A stretch of DNA of 64,000 nucleotides from Pseudomonas syringae (GTDB lineage: Bacteria; Pseudomonadota; Gammaproteobacteria; Pseudomonadales; Pseudomonadaceae). The position numbers and the translations under genes were made by a program. Location: positions 774,501 to 838,500 of the forward strand of contig NZ_CP066265.1 in the NCBI RefSeq assembly GCF_023278085.1. The letters are read 5' to 3'. The notes under the pieces were generated by a model. It worked only from the letters and a program-made list of their open reading frames with translations. It was not told the DNA's origin and did no database searches. This document shows, piece by piece, positions 49,701 through 56,486 of this stretch (within the stretch, counting starts at the first letter, position 1; each line of letters begins with the position of its first letter).

Positions 49701-51258
49701 GGCGCTGCTCAACGCTGCTGTGGCTGCTGAAAGCGGTGGAGGGTCTGCGTTACCTGAAACAACATTTCTGCCTTTGTGGCGCTTTGAACCGATGCTCGAC
49801 AGTGCTCGGGGTTTGGTATTCCAGCTCATACAGTTCGGTAATGCTGTCCAGAGTGTGCTTGAGCGCCAGGATGCAGAGTCGTTGAGTGCATTGCTGCAAA
49901 ATCAAGGTACTGAGCTGATGGCTAGCACTATCCAGGTGCAAGAAAGCACGCTCAGAGAGCTGGAGGCTGAAAAAGCGGTCCTTTCTCGTACCAAAGACAG
50001 TGCCCAGCGACGATTTGACAGTTACTCCCGCTTATATGATGAAGACCTAAATGCTCGCGAGCGCCTGTCTCTAGATGTACAAAAAAGCGCAAAATCGCTT
50101 GCTACCGGAGCAAAGATGGTACACATGACGGCTGCTGCTTTGGATCTTGCGCCTAATATCTTTGGGCTGGCCAATGGCGGTATGAACTTTGGTGCTATCG
50201 GCAACATAGCGGGTCTTGGCATTACCATAGACTCCGACGGCTTGATGATGGACAGTTCCCGCATTACACAGGAAGAGATGTACCGTCGCCGGCGTGAGGA
50301 GTGGGAGATCCAACGCAGCAACGCAGAAGGTGAGATCCATCAGATTGAGGCTCAGCTGGCGGCTCTGGATGTACGGAGAGAGTCTGCTGAACTGCAGAAA
50401 ACTCATCTTGAGATGCAACAAGGGCAAGCACAGGCGCAGTTGGACTTCCTTCAAACCAAGTTCAGTAATAGCGCTCTTTACAGCTGGCTGCGTGGTCGTT
50501 TGGCAACCATTTACTTCCAGTTTTACGACCTGGCGGTGTCCCGCTGCCTGATGGCCGAAAAGGCGTGGCACTGGGAGAGTGGTAAGAGCGATACCTACAT
50601 TCGCGGTGGTGGATGGCAGGGCACCTGGGCCGGACTTACCTGTGGCGAAGGGCTTATGCTCAATCTGGCGCAGCTGGAAAGCGTCCGGATGAAGTGGTCT
50701 CAACGTGCTCTTGAAGTCACACGCACTGTTTCGCTGGCTGATTTCTACCGCAACACATTGGTAGACGGTGATGAATTTGAGCTGTCTGCCGCAGTGTTGG
50801 CGTTACTGAACGAGGGTACGCCTCCAGGTGCCAGTGCCGAGCGTGTCATGCTGGACGGAAGTGGCGCGCTAACGGTTTCAATTAACCTTGAGGATCTGCA
50901 TATATTTGATGACTACCCCAGTGAGCTGGGAGATCAACGCCGAATCAAGCAGGTCAGCGTATCGCTGCCGGCCCTGTTGGGACCTTATCAGGATGTTCAG
51001 GCAGTACTCAATTACACCAGCAGCGAGAGCATTTTGCCGCCGGGTTGCGACCATGTGGCAATCTCGCGAGGCGTGAATGACAGCGGGCAGTTTCAAACCG
51101 ATTTTAATGATCCGCACTGGTTACCGTTTGAAGGCGTAAATATCGACGAGGGCAGCATGATACTCCGCTTCCCGCAGGCCAAAACGAAACAGAGGGCGCT
51201 GCTGGAAAGCCTGAACGATATCATTTTGCACATTAACTACACTATCCGCTCTTCATAG
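43747..51258 (+). CDS. TcA-type subunit of an insecticidal toxin complex (TcdA-like)
   Basis: A 2503-residue protein, about the length of Photorhabdus TcdA1, so a complete fused TcA. ATG 43747 follows AAGGAT. Domains in order: an N-terminal helical VRP1 region (MFSPAAYLSALYRNACGLYP near residue 120, then HIDKRRSDLKGLLLSQSNMS); a helical shell; a neuraminidase-like/receptor-binding part starting near 1080 (LRVISGYHDNLDVHEGKTYF, REFYWRSADEG); a pore-forming coiled coil around 2040-2280 with a Gly-rich hydrophobic tip near 2148 (GAIGNIAGLGITI); and a C-terminal TcB-binding/channel-end domain (QVSVSLPALLGPYQDVQAV). TcA pentamers bind cells and inject the TcC toxin. No tcB or tcC gene is adjacent. 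The AT-rich patches at about 44690-45070 and 47280-48960 differ strongly from the rest. Confidence 0.92.
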   Translation: MSLKRSSRIKLLSAQVGLDSLAAQALTSPAAFRKKLSTSGLSFREIDELYESAREERDAALIYEKCLLARSSPLLKNAVRLGVNHQGASLRDYEEQFGNRASTYTSPGSVSSMFSPAAYLSALYRNACGLYPEESPYHIDKRRSDLKGLLLSQSNMSKEVSALSLSNEVLMTLAGESRKLEGGEEDQDSVLEWLSTYRLSASTPYHHPHARLRQSRIQKDPKFKQLAANPRVTGLFSGATMAGMAFDIPPELYRILTEEITEENAEALYSSNFGDLPADYLLSPQGVRSYYGLSDEEVALFVGETQGGVGVGEYIDDRLTVVLGEKVYRLQKTFSTDLNFCWLFPKANGGFQVEFNFFTKYQDGEMVGLRITKDGYDGDVLYDNNNGPDHEVGVTYVVTIPSDIPEGELSIMLIRYNPVSNGYIPSSVGYSVSVMPKSESYILKLNKAIRLWRATGLHPHALETIVNSVNPNQITDLTLQLIFQVQRCVQRYGVEPEEALVLCGGLLSRYGRDDNQSLFDQVFNSPPLNGETFATSTTRINLLPVNATDHSVEKTVLKRAFNVDDVGLFALRRIFDNTESSGAFTLNLKSLSAMYSLSRWAQLHALSVTELEQLLKAAGLPRLTSELENTQLWSSWLQKVDSLTQWLNARKLSVAALELLTRPTFTQSATTEISALVDALNDVVSANPDASALETRIPLLAPVLVSSLALPSAAVAESVLDWANGLQPAEWTVDQFWDGAATEDAKVVAFCYGLAQLALIYHATGINPQAFSLFVASPARLLGPVPEAVVLPRALATVQALCNFSACLKSLGDGASTLLAAFVADTFTPADLAIALNEEATRFEQAAEQACVNAQAASDIQLSAWSEIEAVLQWAALSAAFGVTPVNIGELLALNYAADNQPAWDDWVRVADAFSAGLSQNETKGMEDALASGLSAALCGYLLKSGMTAQLANSSREGLYQYLLLDNLNGPQVMTSRVAEAIVSLQTFIQRTLSAAESQGTVDKAAVTGQFFTDWERYNQRYSTWAGAAKLVYYPENYVDPTVRLGQSGMMNTMLQTLGQAQLNTDTVGDAFNTYLNSFEEVANLRVISGYHDNLDVHEGKTYFIGTNQSEVREFYWRSADEGRRSEDGQLAANGWTDWRKIECAAQPWGDCIRPVIYKSRLYLCWLERKDVTPSKTYRALDNTGVFEYAINISYLRYDGNWTSPKIIDVTEDENGFADGGKPPGIYCTSFDAETTMAVLLYKKEDNYIDQLPVQADMRLVYIYEDMTSGQAQSSAETFLSSMQYELDTATESIINNKYTQGFSVGGESAGFGYPGGYKFEYWPGSYTVDTNGSGSDVLLSIHKRLKILPIMPYVLSELCKHYSLLAETPFFHVLQSDDDRVWFVRQGGKIYLATSIALTIGFPLALRVHYNDVHVTLLVREGAITNLAFVFAVYNDPYPDSVLSPSTDGATVRLRWAVGSYAFYTPPQLMVNPSYPILPENVQLSVFDGKECQVFLAKDHVDPLPPFDVNGMIFDFNVSDIRIGKDWGALPSHDLVLTVRISEGNSDRMEWGIPLTRNVSNAKNIIRIKNTAGKAQYMEVDAYRTRLNTLFARQLVERAAAGIDTILSYETQEIQEPQLGEGFFVTLNLPVYDQAQHGDEKWVNIYYQSFAEVDDNYLAWSGNLSDQDITPVELFVPCPDRGWFVPSDIHLRIQYQGADFNKVNDQSIWIGYVPNVRAVDIARPGLTSPLAPHIVHSVTGSDSSTVPMDFSGSNALYFWELFYYTPMMSAQRFLQEQQFTLADQWLRYVWSPSGYVVRGQHVDRHWNVRPLQEDTSWNDSPLKAVDPDAVAQNDPMHYKVATFMRALDLLSARGDSAYRKLERDTLTEAKVWYSQALNLLGEQPYIRANALWTEPSLGEASSEVLAGQHLTVLSLLRAGRVQTLKAQASTNKDAASSLFLPEINDVMQGYWLTLRQRMYNLRHNLTLDGQPLLLPLFAKPADPKALLNAAVAAESGGGSALPETTFLPLWRFEPMLDSARGLVFQLIQFGNAVQSVLERQDAESLSALLQNQGTELMASTIQVQESTLRELEAEKAVLSRTKDSAQRRFDSYSRLYDEDLNARERLSLDVQKSAKSLATGAKMVHMTAAALDLAPNIFGLANGGMNFGAIGNIAGLGITIDSDGLMMDSSRITQEEMYRRRREEWEIQRSNAEGEIHQIEAQLAALDVRRESAELQKTHLEMQQGQAQAQLDFLQTKFSNSALYSWLRGRLATIYFQFYDLAVSRCLMAEKAWHWESGKSDTYIRGGGWQGTWAGLTCGEGLMLNLAQLESVRMKWSQRALEVTRTVSLADFYRNTLVDGDEFELSAAVLALLNEGTPPGASAERVMLDGSGALTVSINLEDLHIFDDYPSELGDQRRIKQVSVSLPALLGPYQDVQAVLNYTSSESILPPGCDHVAISRGVNDSGQFQTDFNDPHWLPFEGVNIDEGSMILRFPQAKTKQRALLESLNDIILHINYTIRSS

Positions 51259-51269
51259 TCTCCCTGGCT

Positions 51270-51293
51270 GGATCCGCCTGAAGGGGCGGGTCC
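51270..51293 (+). terminator. Hairpin after the TcA gene
   Basis: GGATCCGCC / GGCGGGTCC forms a 9-bp stem with one G-T pair, 11 bases past the stop. The following TTCTGG is only weakly T-rich. Confidence 0.5.
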
Positions 51294-51483
51294 TTCTGGA
51301 GAGCATATGAGTGCCCGGTTTTCATGGTATCGCCGCATGCCAGTGCTCCATGGGTCATCCTTCGCGATGCTAGCGGCTTTGCGTGTCCGCTTCCAAAATC
51401 CAGTACCAGATGCACTGGGGTACTATTTGGAACGCCAAAATCAATAGGACTCACAAAGCCTGTATTTTCTGAATTTCAGGCAC

Positions 51484-51508
51484 AAAAAAAGACGCCCTAG
51501 GGCGTCTT
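51484..51508 (-). terminator. Rho-independent terminator of ssrA
   Basis: AAGACGCCC-TA-GGGCGTCTT followed by a seven-T run on the minus strand, 12 bases past the tmRNA CCA end. Confidence 0.9.
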
Positions 51509-51519
51509 CATTTGTAATT

Positions 51520-51911
51520 TGGTGGAGCCGGGGGGATTTGAACCCCCGTCCGCCAGTACTCCGCTGTCGGTACTACATGCTTAGCCGTGTCTATTAAGTT
51601 AACCCTCAGCGACCCGACGGGCAGGGTGCTTTGGGCGAGTTGCGTAAGTTTTAGTCGCTTCGTCCGCAACGTACTAGGCGACGATCCTGTTCTATATGAC
51701 AATCATTTCGGGTTTACAGGCATCCCCTGATGATTGCTGGAGCCGAAGCTACCAGAAGGAAGGCTAGCACCGCTTACGCGGCGAGAGCGTATTCCCCGTA
51801 GGTTTCGTCATTGGCAACTATAGAAAGTTGCAACAGTGGATTTACGAGTTCTGTTACCAACTCGGCATGCACCTAAAGTTTCATCACCGGCGTCGAATCC
51901 AAATCGGCCCC
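51520..51911 (-). ncRNA. ssrA: tmRNA (transfer-messenger RNA)
   Basis: 392-nt RNA that rescues stalled ribosomes with SmpB. The mature 5' end GGGGCCGATTTGGATTCGAC and the 3' end GGTTCAAATCCCCCCGGCTC-CACCA are classic tmRNA termini that pair into the tRNA-like acceptor arm, including the T-arm GTTCAAATC. The tag frame lies at 51774-51815. Pseudoknot stems follow the tag region. smpB is about 700 bases away on the same strand. The 3' end is a known integration site for mobile DNA in many bacteria, and the accessory TcA gene lies directly beyond it. Confidence 0.96.
51774..51815 (-). other. tmRNA proteolysis-tag reading frame
   Basis: Encodes ANDETYGEYALAA followed by TAA. The first Ala of the full tag comes from charged tmRNA. 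The -ALAA end is the ClpXP/ClpAP degradation signal. The tag is longer in its middle (TYGEY) than the E. coli tag. Confidence 0.9.
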
Positions 51912-51913
51912 GA

Positions 51914-51968
51914 GATTGCTTTCGCAATCGCTGGGGCGGAGTGTACGCCGTTTGGCGTGGCACGTCGA
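51914..51968 (-). promoter_or_regulatory. ssrA promoter and precursor 5' hairpin
   Basis: On the minus strand TCGACG, 17 bases, TACACT gives a plausible sigma-70 promoter (51940-51968). Between it and the mature 5' end is a GNRA-capped hairpin GATTGC-GAAA-GCAATC (51914-51929), which would be in the precursor and removed by 5' processing. Confidence 0.55.
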
Positions 51969-51982
51969 CCCGTTTGCTGCAA

Positions 51983-52017
51983 TCGATCAGGTCAGCCCTG
52001 CAGGCTGACCTGATCGA
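51983..52017. terminator. Perfect 15-bp inverted repeat downstream of the small periplasmic protein gene
   Basis: TCGATCAGGTCAGCC-CTGCA-GGCTGACCTGATCGA lies 6 bases past the stop of the minus-strand gene at 52023. The stem is very stable; there is no T-run on the minus side (TTGCAG). It probably marks the mRNA 3' end and separates that gene from ssrA. Confidence 0.6.
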
Positions 52018-52022
52018 AGGTG

Positions 52023-52307
52023 TTACTTGGTGCCTTCGCTGCCCGAACCAGTGTTTTTCAGCGAGGTGATCACTTTGGTGGTGATCTCGACGCATTTTTT
52101 CTCATCGTTCTGAGCCTGGGCCGCTTTGGCGTTCTTCTCGGTGGTTTCGAGCATGGTCTTGTTTTCAGGGCTCAGGTTGGTACCGGAAGAGGCCTGAGCA
52201 TTTTCAATGGTCTTGATGTTCGCTGCGCACAAATCATCGGCGGCGAAGACTGGCGAAGCCAACAGGGCAGCGCTGAGGAACAATCCAGTGAGGGCGGTAC
52301 GCTTCAT
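52023..52307 (-). CDS. Small periplasmic protein of unknown function
   Basis: A 94-residue protein with a Sec signal peptide (MKRTALTGLFLSAALLASPV, cleavage after FAA). The mature part of about 72 residues has two Cys (ADDLCAANIK and EKKCVEI) likely to form a disulfide, and is otherwise helical and rich in Lys, Thr and Asn. GGAGAG lies before the start. I do not recognise a named family. It stands between smpB and ssrA. Confidence 0.75.
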   Translation of the reverse strand: MKRTALTGLFLSAALLASPVFAADDLCAANIKTIENAQASSGTNLSPENKTMLETTEKNAKAAQAQNDEKKCVEITTKVITSLKNTGSGSEGTK

Positions 52308-52597
52308 GTGTCTCTCCTTATAACCTGTGGACTCGGTATGGCCGGTCTTTGACGCCGTCGCCCGAGGGTTTTAAAGCCCGTTAATTGTCAGGGCCTAAAG
52401 GATTGACTGTGTTGTAACGCAGGCGTTCTATTTATTTTCGGACACATGTGAAAAAGCCACATCGTGCCGTTAAGGCACCAAAATGGGGCGATGTTCGCGT
52501 AAAGGTTATGATCATGTTGCAACGGGAAGGGAAGTCAGTGACGTGAAACATTAAGGCGCCCAGTGCCTGAATCAATGCATTGGGCGCCTGGCGAGGT

Positions 52598-53080
52598 CTA
52601 GTCGTCCTTGCCTTTCGAGCGAACGGCGCGCTGCAGCTCACGGTCCGAATCGCGTTCGCGTTCGGTGTGGCGCTTGTCGTATTCCTTTTTACCCTTACCC
52701 AAAGCAATTTCGCACTTGATCAAGTGCTGCTTCCAGTAAATGGAAAGGGCCACGCAGGCATAGCCTTTCTGCTGAACCGAAGAGGTGAGCTTTTCGAGCT
52801 CGCGCTGGTTCAGTAGCAGTTTACGGGTGCGTGTCGGGTCAGCGATGACGTGCGTGCTGGCAGTCTTGAGAGGCGTGATGTGGCAACCCATCAACCATGC
52901 CTCGCCGTCCTTGAGCAGCACATAACTGTCGACCAGCTGTACCTTGGTGGCACGCAGGCTTTTTACTTCCCAGCCAGACAGGACCAGACCGGCCTCGAAC
53001 TTGTGTTCGATGAAGTAATCGTGACGCGCTTTCTTGTTTTGCGCGATGGTCCCTGTAGGGTGTTGCTTGAGCTTAGCCAT
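52598..53080 (-). CDS. smpB: SsrA-binding protein SmpB
   Basis: A 160-residue protein that binds the tRNA-like part of tmRNA and places it in the ribosomal A site. The start at 53080 ([20 protein letters not shown]) is the family start. Core beta-barrel motifs are [47 protein letters not shown] and [10 protein letters not shown]. The basic C-terminal tail ([20 protein letters not shown]) enters the mRNA channel. ssrA lies nearby on the same strand. The transporter gene at 53193 is divergent. Confidence 0.95.
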   Translation of the reverse strand: MAKLKQHPTGTIAQNKKARHDYFIEHKFEAGLVLSGWEVKSLRATKVQLVDSYVLLKDGEAWLMGCHITPLKTASTHVIADPTRTRKLLLNQRELEKLTSSVQQKGYACVALSIYWKQHLIKCEIALGKGKKEYDKRHTERERDSDRELQRAVRSKGKDD

Positions 53081-53192
53081 AGGGGGCGCATTATAGGGAG
53101 TTGCATCAATGTCGGCTACGGGAAAGCGCGTGCTTGAGCACAAAGGTTGAATCCCGGACAATGCGCGATCTTTTTTGGCTGGGCTTTCAATA

Positions 53193-54596
53193 ATGTCGAC
53201 GGACAAGGTTTCGGTCCACGGTAGCTGGGCGAGTCGCTGGGTGTTCATCCTGGCTGCCACCGGTTCCGCCGTGGGGCTGGGCAGTATCTGGAAATTCCCG
53301 TACATGGTTGGCGCCTATGGCGGCGGCGCGTTCGTGCTGGTTTTTCTGGCGTGTATCGCGCTGATCGGTATCCCGGTCATGATCGCCGAGACGCTGATTG
53401 GCCGTCGTTCGCGGCTTAGCCCGGCGAATGCGCTCAAGACCCTGGCGGTCGAGGCGGGGCATTCGGCGCGCTGGTCCTGGGGGGCGTTCGCCGGGATGAT
53501 CACGGCGCTGCTGATTCTCTCCTTTTATAGTGTGGTGGGCGGCTGGTCGCTGGATTACCTCATCGACATGGGGCGTGGCGATTTTCAGGGTGTGTCGCCG
53601 GATCAGGTAGGTGCCTATTTTGGCGCGGTCATCGCTGATCCATGGCGCCTGATCCTCTGGCATACGATCTTCATGCTGCTATCGGCGGTGGTGATCGGCA
53701 AGGGGGTCGAGGCCGGTCTGGAGAAAAGTCTGCGCATCATGATGCCGATGCTGTTCCTGCTGATGCTGGCGCTGTTGGGCTATAGCCTGACCACCGGGCA
53801 CTTCATGGAAGGCGTGCATTTCATGTTCGACTTCAATCCCGACAAGGTGCTGGATGGACTGCTGCCGGCGATGGGGCATGCGTTCTTCTCCTTGAGCGTC
53901 GGTGTCGGCTCGATCATGGTGTACGGTGCGTACATGACCAAAGGCGCGTCGATCAGCACGACGGTGGTCGGCATCGCATTGCTCGACACCTTCGTTTCGC
54001 TGTTGGCGGGGCTGGCGTTATTCCCTATCGTGTTTGCCGCAGGTCTGAACCCGAGTGAGGGGCCTGGCCTGATGTTCGTCACATTGCCTTACGCATTCGG
54101 TAATGTGGCGTTCGGTCAGTTGATGGGCGTCGTATTCTTTGTGCTGGTGGCTGTGGCGGCATGGAGTTCAGCGATTTCGTTGCTTGAGCCGATGGTCGCG
54201 TATCTGGTCGAACGCACCCGCATTCGTCGCGCCTGGGTAACGTTCTGGCTGGCATTTACCTGCTGGTTCGTGGGCCTTGGAACGGTGTTCTCGTTCAATA
54301 TCTGGCAGAAAGCCAAGTTCTTCGTGAACGATGGGGGCGTATTCCACCTCTATCAGTGGGGCGCATCGAATGGCCTGGACTTCTTTGGCGTCATCGATTT
54401 CTTCACTTCGCGGATCATGTTGCCGCTGGGTGGATTGTGTTTTGTGGTATTCGCAGGTTGGGTGATGGGCCGTGAGGCGGTGCGCGATGAGTTGTCGATT
54501 CGCAGCCCGCTGCTTTTCAACCTGACCTTCTTTTTGATGCGCTACGTGGCGCCGCTCGGCATTCTTGTGGTGTTTGCCGCTCAGCTCTGGAAATAA
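53193..54596 (+). CDS. Sodium-dependent transporter (NSS/SNF family)
   Basis: A 467-residue secondary transporter from ATG 53193. It opens with the NSS-family block [20 protein letters not shown] and [20 protein letters not shown], which carries the Na+ and substrate contacts of LeuT-like proteins. About 11-12 membrane segments follow, with [12 protein letters not shown] and [19 protein letters not shown] in the core. The likely substrate is an amino acid or related amine. It is followed after 7 bases by ratA, but functional connection is unlikely. This transporter is a common neighbour of smpB in pseudomonads. Confidence 0.9.
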   Translation: MSTDKVSVHGSWASRWVFILAATGSAVGLGSIWKFPYMVGAYGGGAFVLVFLACIALIGIPVMIAETLIGRRSRLSPANALKTLAVEAGHSARWSWGAFAGMITALLILSFYSVVGGWSLDYLIDMGRGDFQGVSPDQVGAYFGAVIADPWRLILWHTIFMLLSAVVIGKGVEAGLEKSLRIMMPMLFLLMLALLGYSLTTGHFMEGVHFMFDFNPDKVLDGLLPAMGHAFFSLSVGVGSIMVYGAYMTKGASISTTVVGIALLDTFVSLLAGLALFPIVFAAGLNPSEGPGLMFVTLPYAFGNVAFGQLMGVVFFVLVAVAAWSSAISLLEPMVAYLVERTRIRRAWVTFWLAFTCWFVGLGTVFSFNIWQKAKFFVNDGGVFHLYQWGASNGLDFFGVIDFFTSRIMLPLGGLCFVVFAGWVMGREAVRDELSIRSPLLFNLTFFLMRYVAPLGILVVFAAQLWK

Positions 54597-54603
54597 CGCT
54601 CAT

Positions 54604-55038
54604 ATGACTACGCATATACAACGTTCTGCGCTTTTGCCCTATCCGGCCCGGTTTCTTTATGACTTGGTCAATGACGTGGCTCATTACCCCCAGTTTCTGC
54701 CGTGGTGTTCTTCAGCTACCGTGCTTGAGGCCAGCGATGAACAGATGCGCGCCAGCCTGGAGATCGCCAAGGGCGGTCTGAGTCAGAAATTCATGACGCG
54801 CAACACGCTGATTCCCGGTGAATCGATTGTGATGGATTTAATCGAGGGGCCGTTTGAACAGTTTCACGGTGTCTGGACCTTCAAGCCGCTGGGCGAAAAG
54901 GCCTGCAAGATCAGCCTGGACCTGTCTTTCGATTACGCTGGCACGATTGTTCGCGCGACCTTGGGGCCGCTGTTCAATCAGGCGGCCAATACGCTGGTGG
55001 ATGCGTTCTGTCAGCGAGCGAAAGAGTTGCATGGCTGA
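54604..55038 (+). CDS. ratA: RatA-family SRPBCC/COQ10-like protein
   Basis: A 144-residue START/SRPBCC-fold protein beginning MTTHIQRSALLPYPARFLYD. Diagnostic blocks are LVNDVAHYPQFLPWCSSATV, IVMDLIEGPFEQFHGVWTF and FNQAANTLVDAFCQRAKEL. The family includes E. coli RatA (reported to block ribosome subunit association) and coenzyme Q-binding Coq10; the latter role may be ancestral. Its end overlaps the next gene by 8 bases, so the two are translationally coupled. Confidence 0.92.
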   Translation: MTTHIQRSALLPYPARFLYDLVNDVAHYPQFLPWCSSATVLEASDEQMRASLEIAKGGLSQKFMTRNTLIPGESIVMDLIEGPFEQFHGVWTFKPLGEKACKISLDLSFDYAGTIVRATLGPLFNQAANTLVDAFCQRAKELHG

Positions 55039-55345
55039 GGCGTCGATTCAGGTCGAAGTGGTGTATGCCACCGCGCAGCGTCAGGTGCTGATGACAGTCG
55101 ATGTTCCGATCGGCTCGTCAGTGCGTGAAGCGTTGGCGCTCAGCGGTATGAGCCGGGCGTTTCCCGAGCTGGACCTGGCTCAATGTGCTGTTGGCATCTT
55201 CGGTAAAGTGGTGGCGAATCCTGCCGCGCGGCTGCTGGAGGCTGGCGAGCGGATTGAAATCTATCGCCCGCTGTTGGCCGACCCCATGGAGATCAGACGC
55301 CTGCGTGCGGCCAAAGCGCGTGAGAAAAGAGCGCTGCCAGGCTGA
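55031..55345 (+). CDS. RnfH/RatB family ubiquitin-fold protein (UPF0125)
   Basis: A 104-residue beta-grasp protein. The family block VEVVYATAQRQVLMTVDVP opens it, followed by GSSVREALALSG, VGIFGKVV and RIEIYRPLLADPMEIRRLRA. It is always paired with ratA; the function is not settled. The start overlaps ratA by 8 bases. A bidirectional terminator follows, shared with the convergent bamE. Confidence 0.92.
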   Translation: MAEASIQVEVVYATAQRQVLMTVDVPIGSSVREALALSGMSRAFPELDLAQCAVGIFGKVVANPAARLLEAGERIEIYRPLLADPMEIRRLRAAKAREKRALPG

Positions 55346-55368
55346 ACATCGGCTGAAAGAAACGCACA

Positions 55369-55394
55369 AAAAAGCCCGGCATGCCGGGCTTTTT
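55369..55394. terminator. Bidirectional rho-independent terminator between ratA-ratB and bamE
   Basis: The palindrome GCCCGGCATGCCGGGC is flanked by A6 and T5, so it works on both strands for the convergent transcripts. Confidence 0.93.
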
Positions 55395-55410
55395 GCTGAG
55401 CGTCTGGGGA

Positions 55411-55932
55411 CTAGCGGTTGTTGGTGTCCAGAGGCTCTTGGGTCGGGACCGGTACAGTCTCGACGCTGTCCACGTCTTTCTGGATGGTATCCAGCAGCGA
55501 GCCAGGTTTGGCTGGTTCTTCCGGCTTCTGCTGCGGCTGATTCTCTACCGGAGCAGTGCCGTCAGTGCCTTTGCCGAGGATGGCTTCATCGCGGCTGACG
55601 CCTGGCATGAAGTCACCGGACAGGCTGACGAGCTGGTCATTGCCGTTGAATATCAGGCTGACACGTTCCTGCTGGCGTTCACCGCCACCGGGCTGCAGGC
55701 TATACAGGTAATCCCAACGATCGGCGTGGAAAGTGTCGGTCAGCAGGGGGTTGCCCATGATAAACCGTACTTGCCGCCGGGTCATTCCGGGGCGCAACTG
55801 GTCTATCATGTCCTGCGTGACGACATTACCCTGCTGGATGTCGATTTTGTAAACCCCGGGGAATGAACAACCGGCGAGTGCGAGCAGTCCCACGAAGGTG
55901 AAACTGGTTAGCAAGAGCTTGGTGTTTTGCAT
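55411..55932 (-). CDS. bamE: Outer-membrane assembly lipoprotein BamE (OmlA/SmpA)
   Basis: A 173-residue lipoprotein of the BAM complex. The lipobox LALAGC places the acylated Cys at residue 22. The SmpA/OmlA domain has [36 protein letters not shown] and [12 protein letters not shown]. The C-terminal ~70 residues are a Pro/Gln/Glu-rich extension ([15 protein letters not shown]) longer than in E. coli BamE but common in pseudomonads. It is divergent from fur, the conserved omlA-fur arrangement. Confidence 0.95.
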   Translation of the reverse strand: MQNTKLLLTSFTFVGLLALAGCSFPGVYKIDIQQGNVVTQDMIDQLRPGMTRRQVRFIMGNPLLTDTFHADRWDYLYSLQPGGGERQQERVSLIFNGNDQLVSLSGDFMPGVSRDEAILGKGTDGTAPVENQPQQKPEEPAKPGSLLDTIQKDVDSVETVPVPTQEPLDTNNR

Positions 55933-56030
55933 CGGTGGGCGACTTCCACTATCTTGGCTGGGACAACGTAAACCCCGATCATACCTGCATTAAGAGAAGC
56001 TGCGAAGCAGCGTCTGCGAGAAAGCTGACC

Positions 56031-56438
56031 ATGGTTGAAAATAGCGAACTACGTAAAGCAGGACTCAAGGTAACTCTGCCTAGGGTCAAAATACTCCAAA
56101 TGCTCGATTCTGCCGAGCAACGCCACATGAGTGCCGAGGATGTTTACAAGGCGCTGATGGAGGCTAGCGAGGATGTTGGCCTGGCCACGGTCTACCGTGT
56201 CCTGACCCAGTTTGAAGCCGCCGGATTGGTGGTTCGCCACAATTTCGATGGTGGTCATGCTGTGTTCGAGCTGGCTGATGGCGGCCATCATGACCACATG
56301 GTCAACGTGGAATCAGGTGAGGTGATCGAGTTCTTCGACGAAGAAATCGAGAAGCTTCAAAAGGCGATTGTCGAAAGGCACGGCTTTGATCTGGTGGACC
56401 ACAATCTGGTGCTCTACGTCCGTAACAAAAAGGCGTAA
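56031..56438 (+). CDS. fur: Ferric uptake regulator Fur
   Basis: A 135-residue iron-responsive repressor starting MVENSELRKAGLKVTLPR. The winged helix includes AEDVYKALMEASEDVGLATV and YRVLTQFEAAGLVVRHNF. The metal-binding motif is GGHHDHMVNVESGEVIEF, followed by a dimerisation part ending VLYVRNKKA. There is no second Cys pair, as in other Pseudomonas Fur proteins. The reading frame is open upstream, but the standard family start fits. Confidence 0.96.
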   Translation: MVENSELRKAGLKVTLPRVKILQMLDSAEQRHMSAEDVYKALMEASEDVGLATVYRVLTQFEAAGLVVRHNFDGGHAVFELADGGHHDHMVNVESGEVIEFFDEEIEKLQKAIVERHGFDLVDHNLVLYVRNKKA

Positions 56439-56447
56439 CACCTTGCG

Positions 56448-56474
56448 ACAAAGGCGACCTCGGGTCGCCTTTGT
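56448..56474. terminator. Terminator between convergent fur and recN
   Basis: ACAAAGGCGACC-TCG-GGTCGCCTTTGT is a perfect 12-bp stem that lies between the two stop codons and can serve both strands. Confidence 0.85.
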
Positions 56475-56486
56475 GCTTTCTATCGC

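Noticed and set aside
51259..51480. Integrase or attachment-site remnant beside ssrA
   Set aside because: I looked for a second copy of the tmRNA 3' end or recombinase motifs in this gap and saw none.
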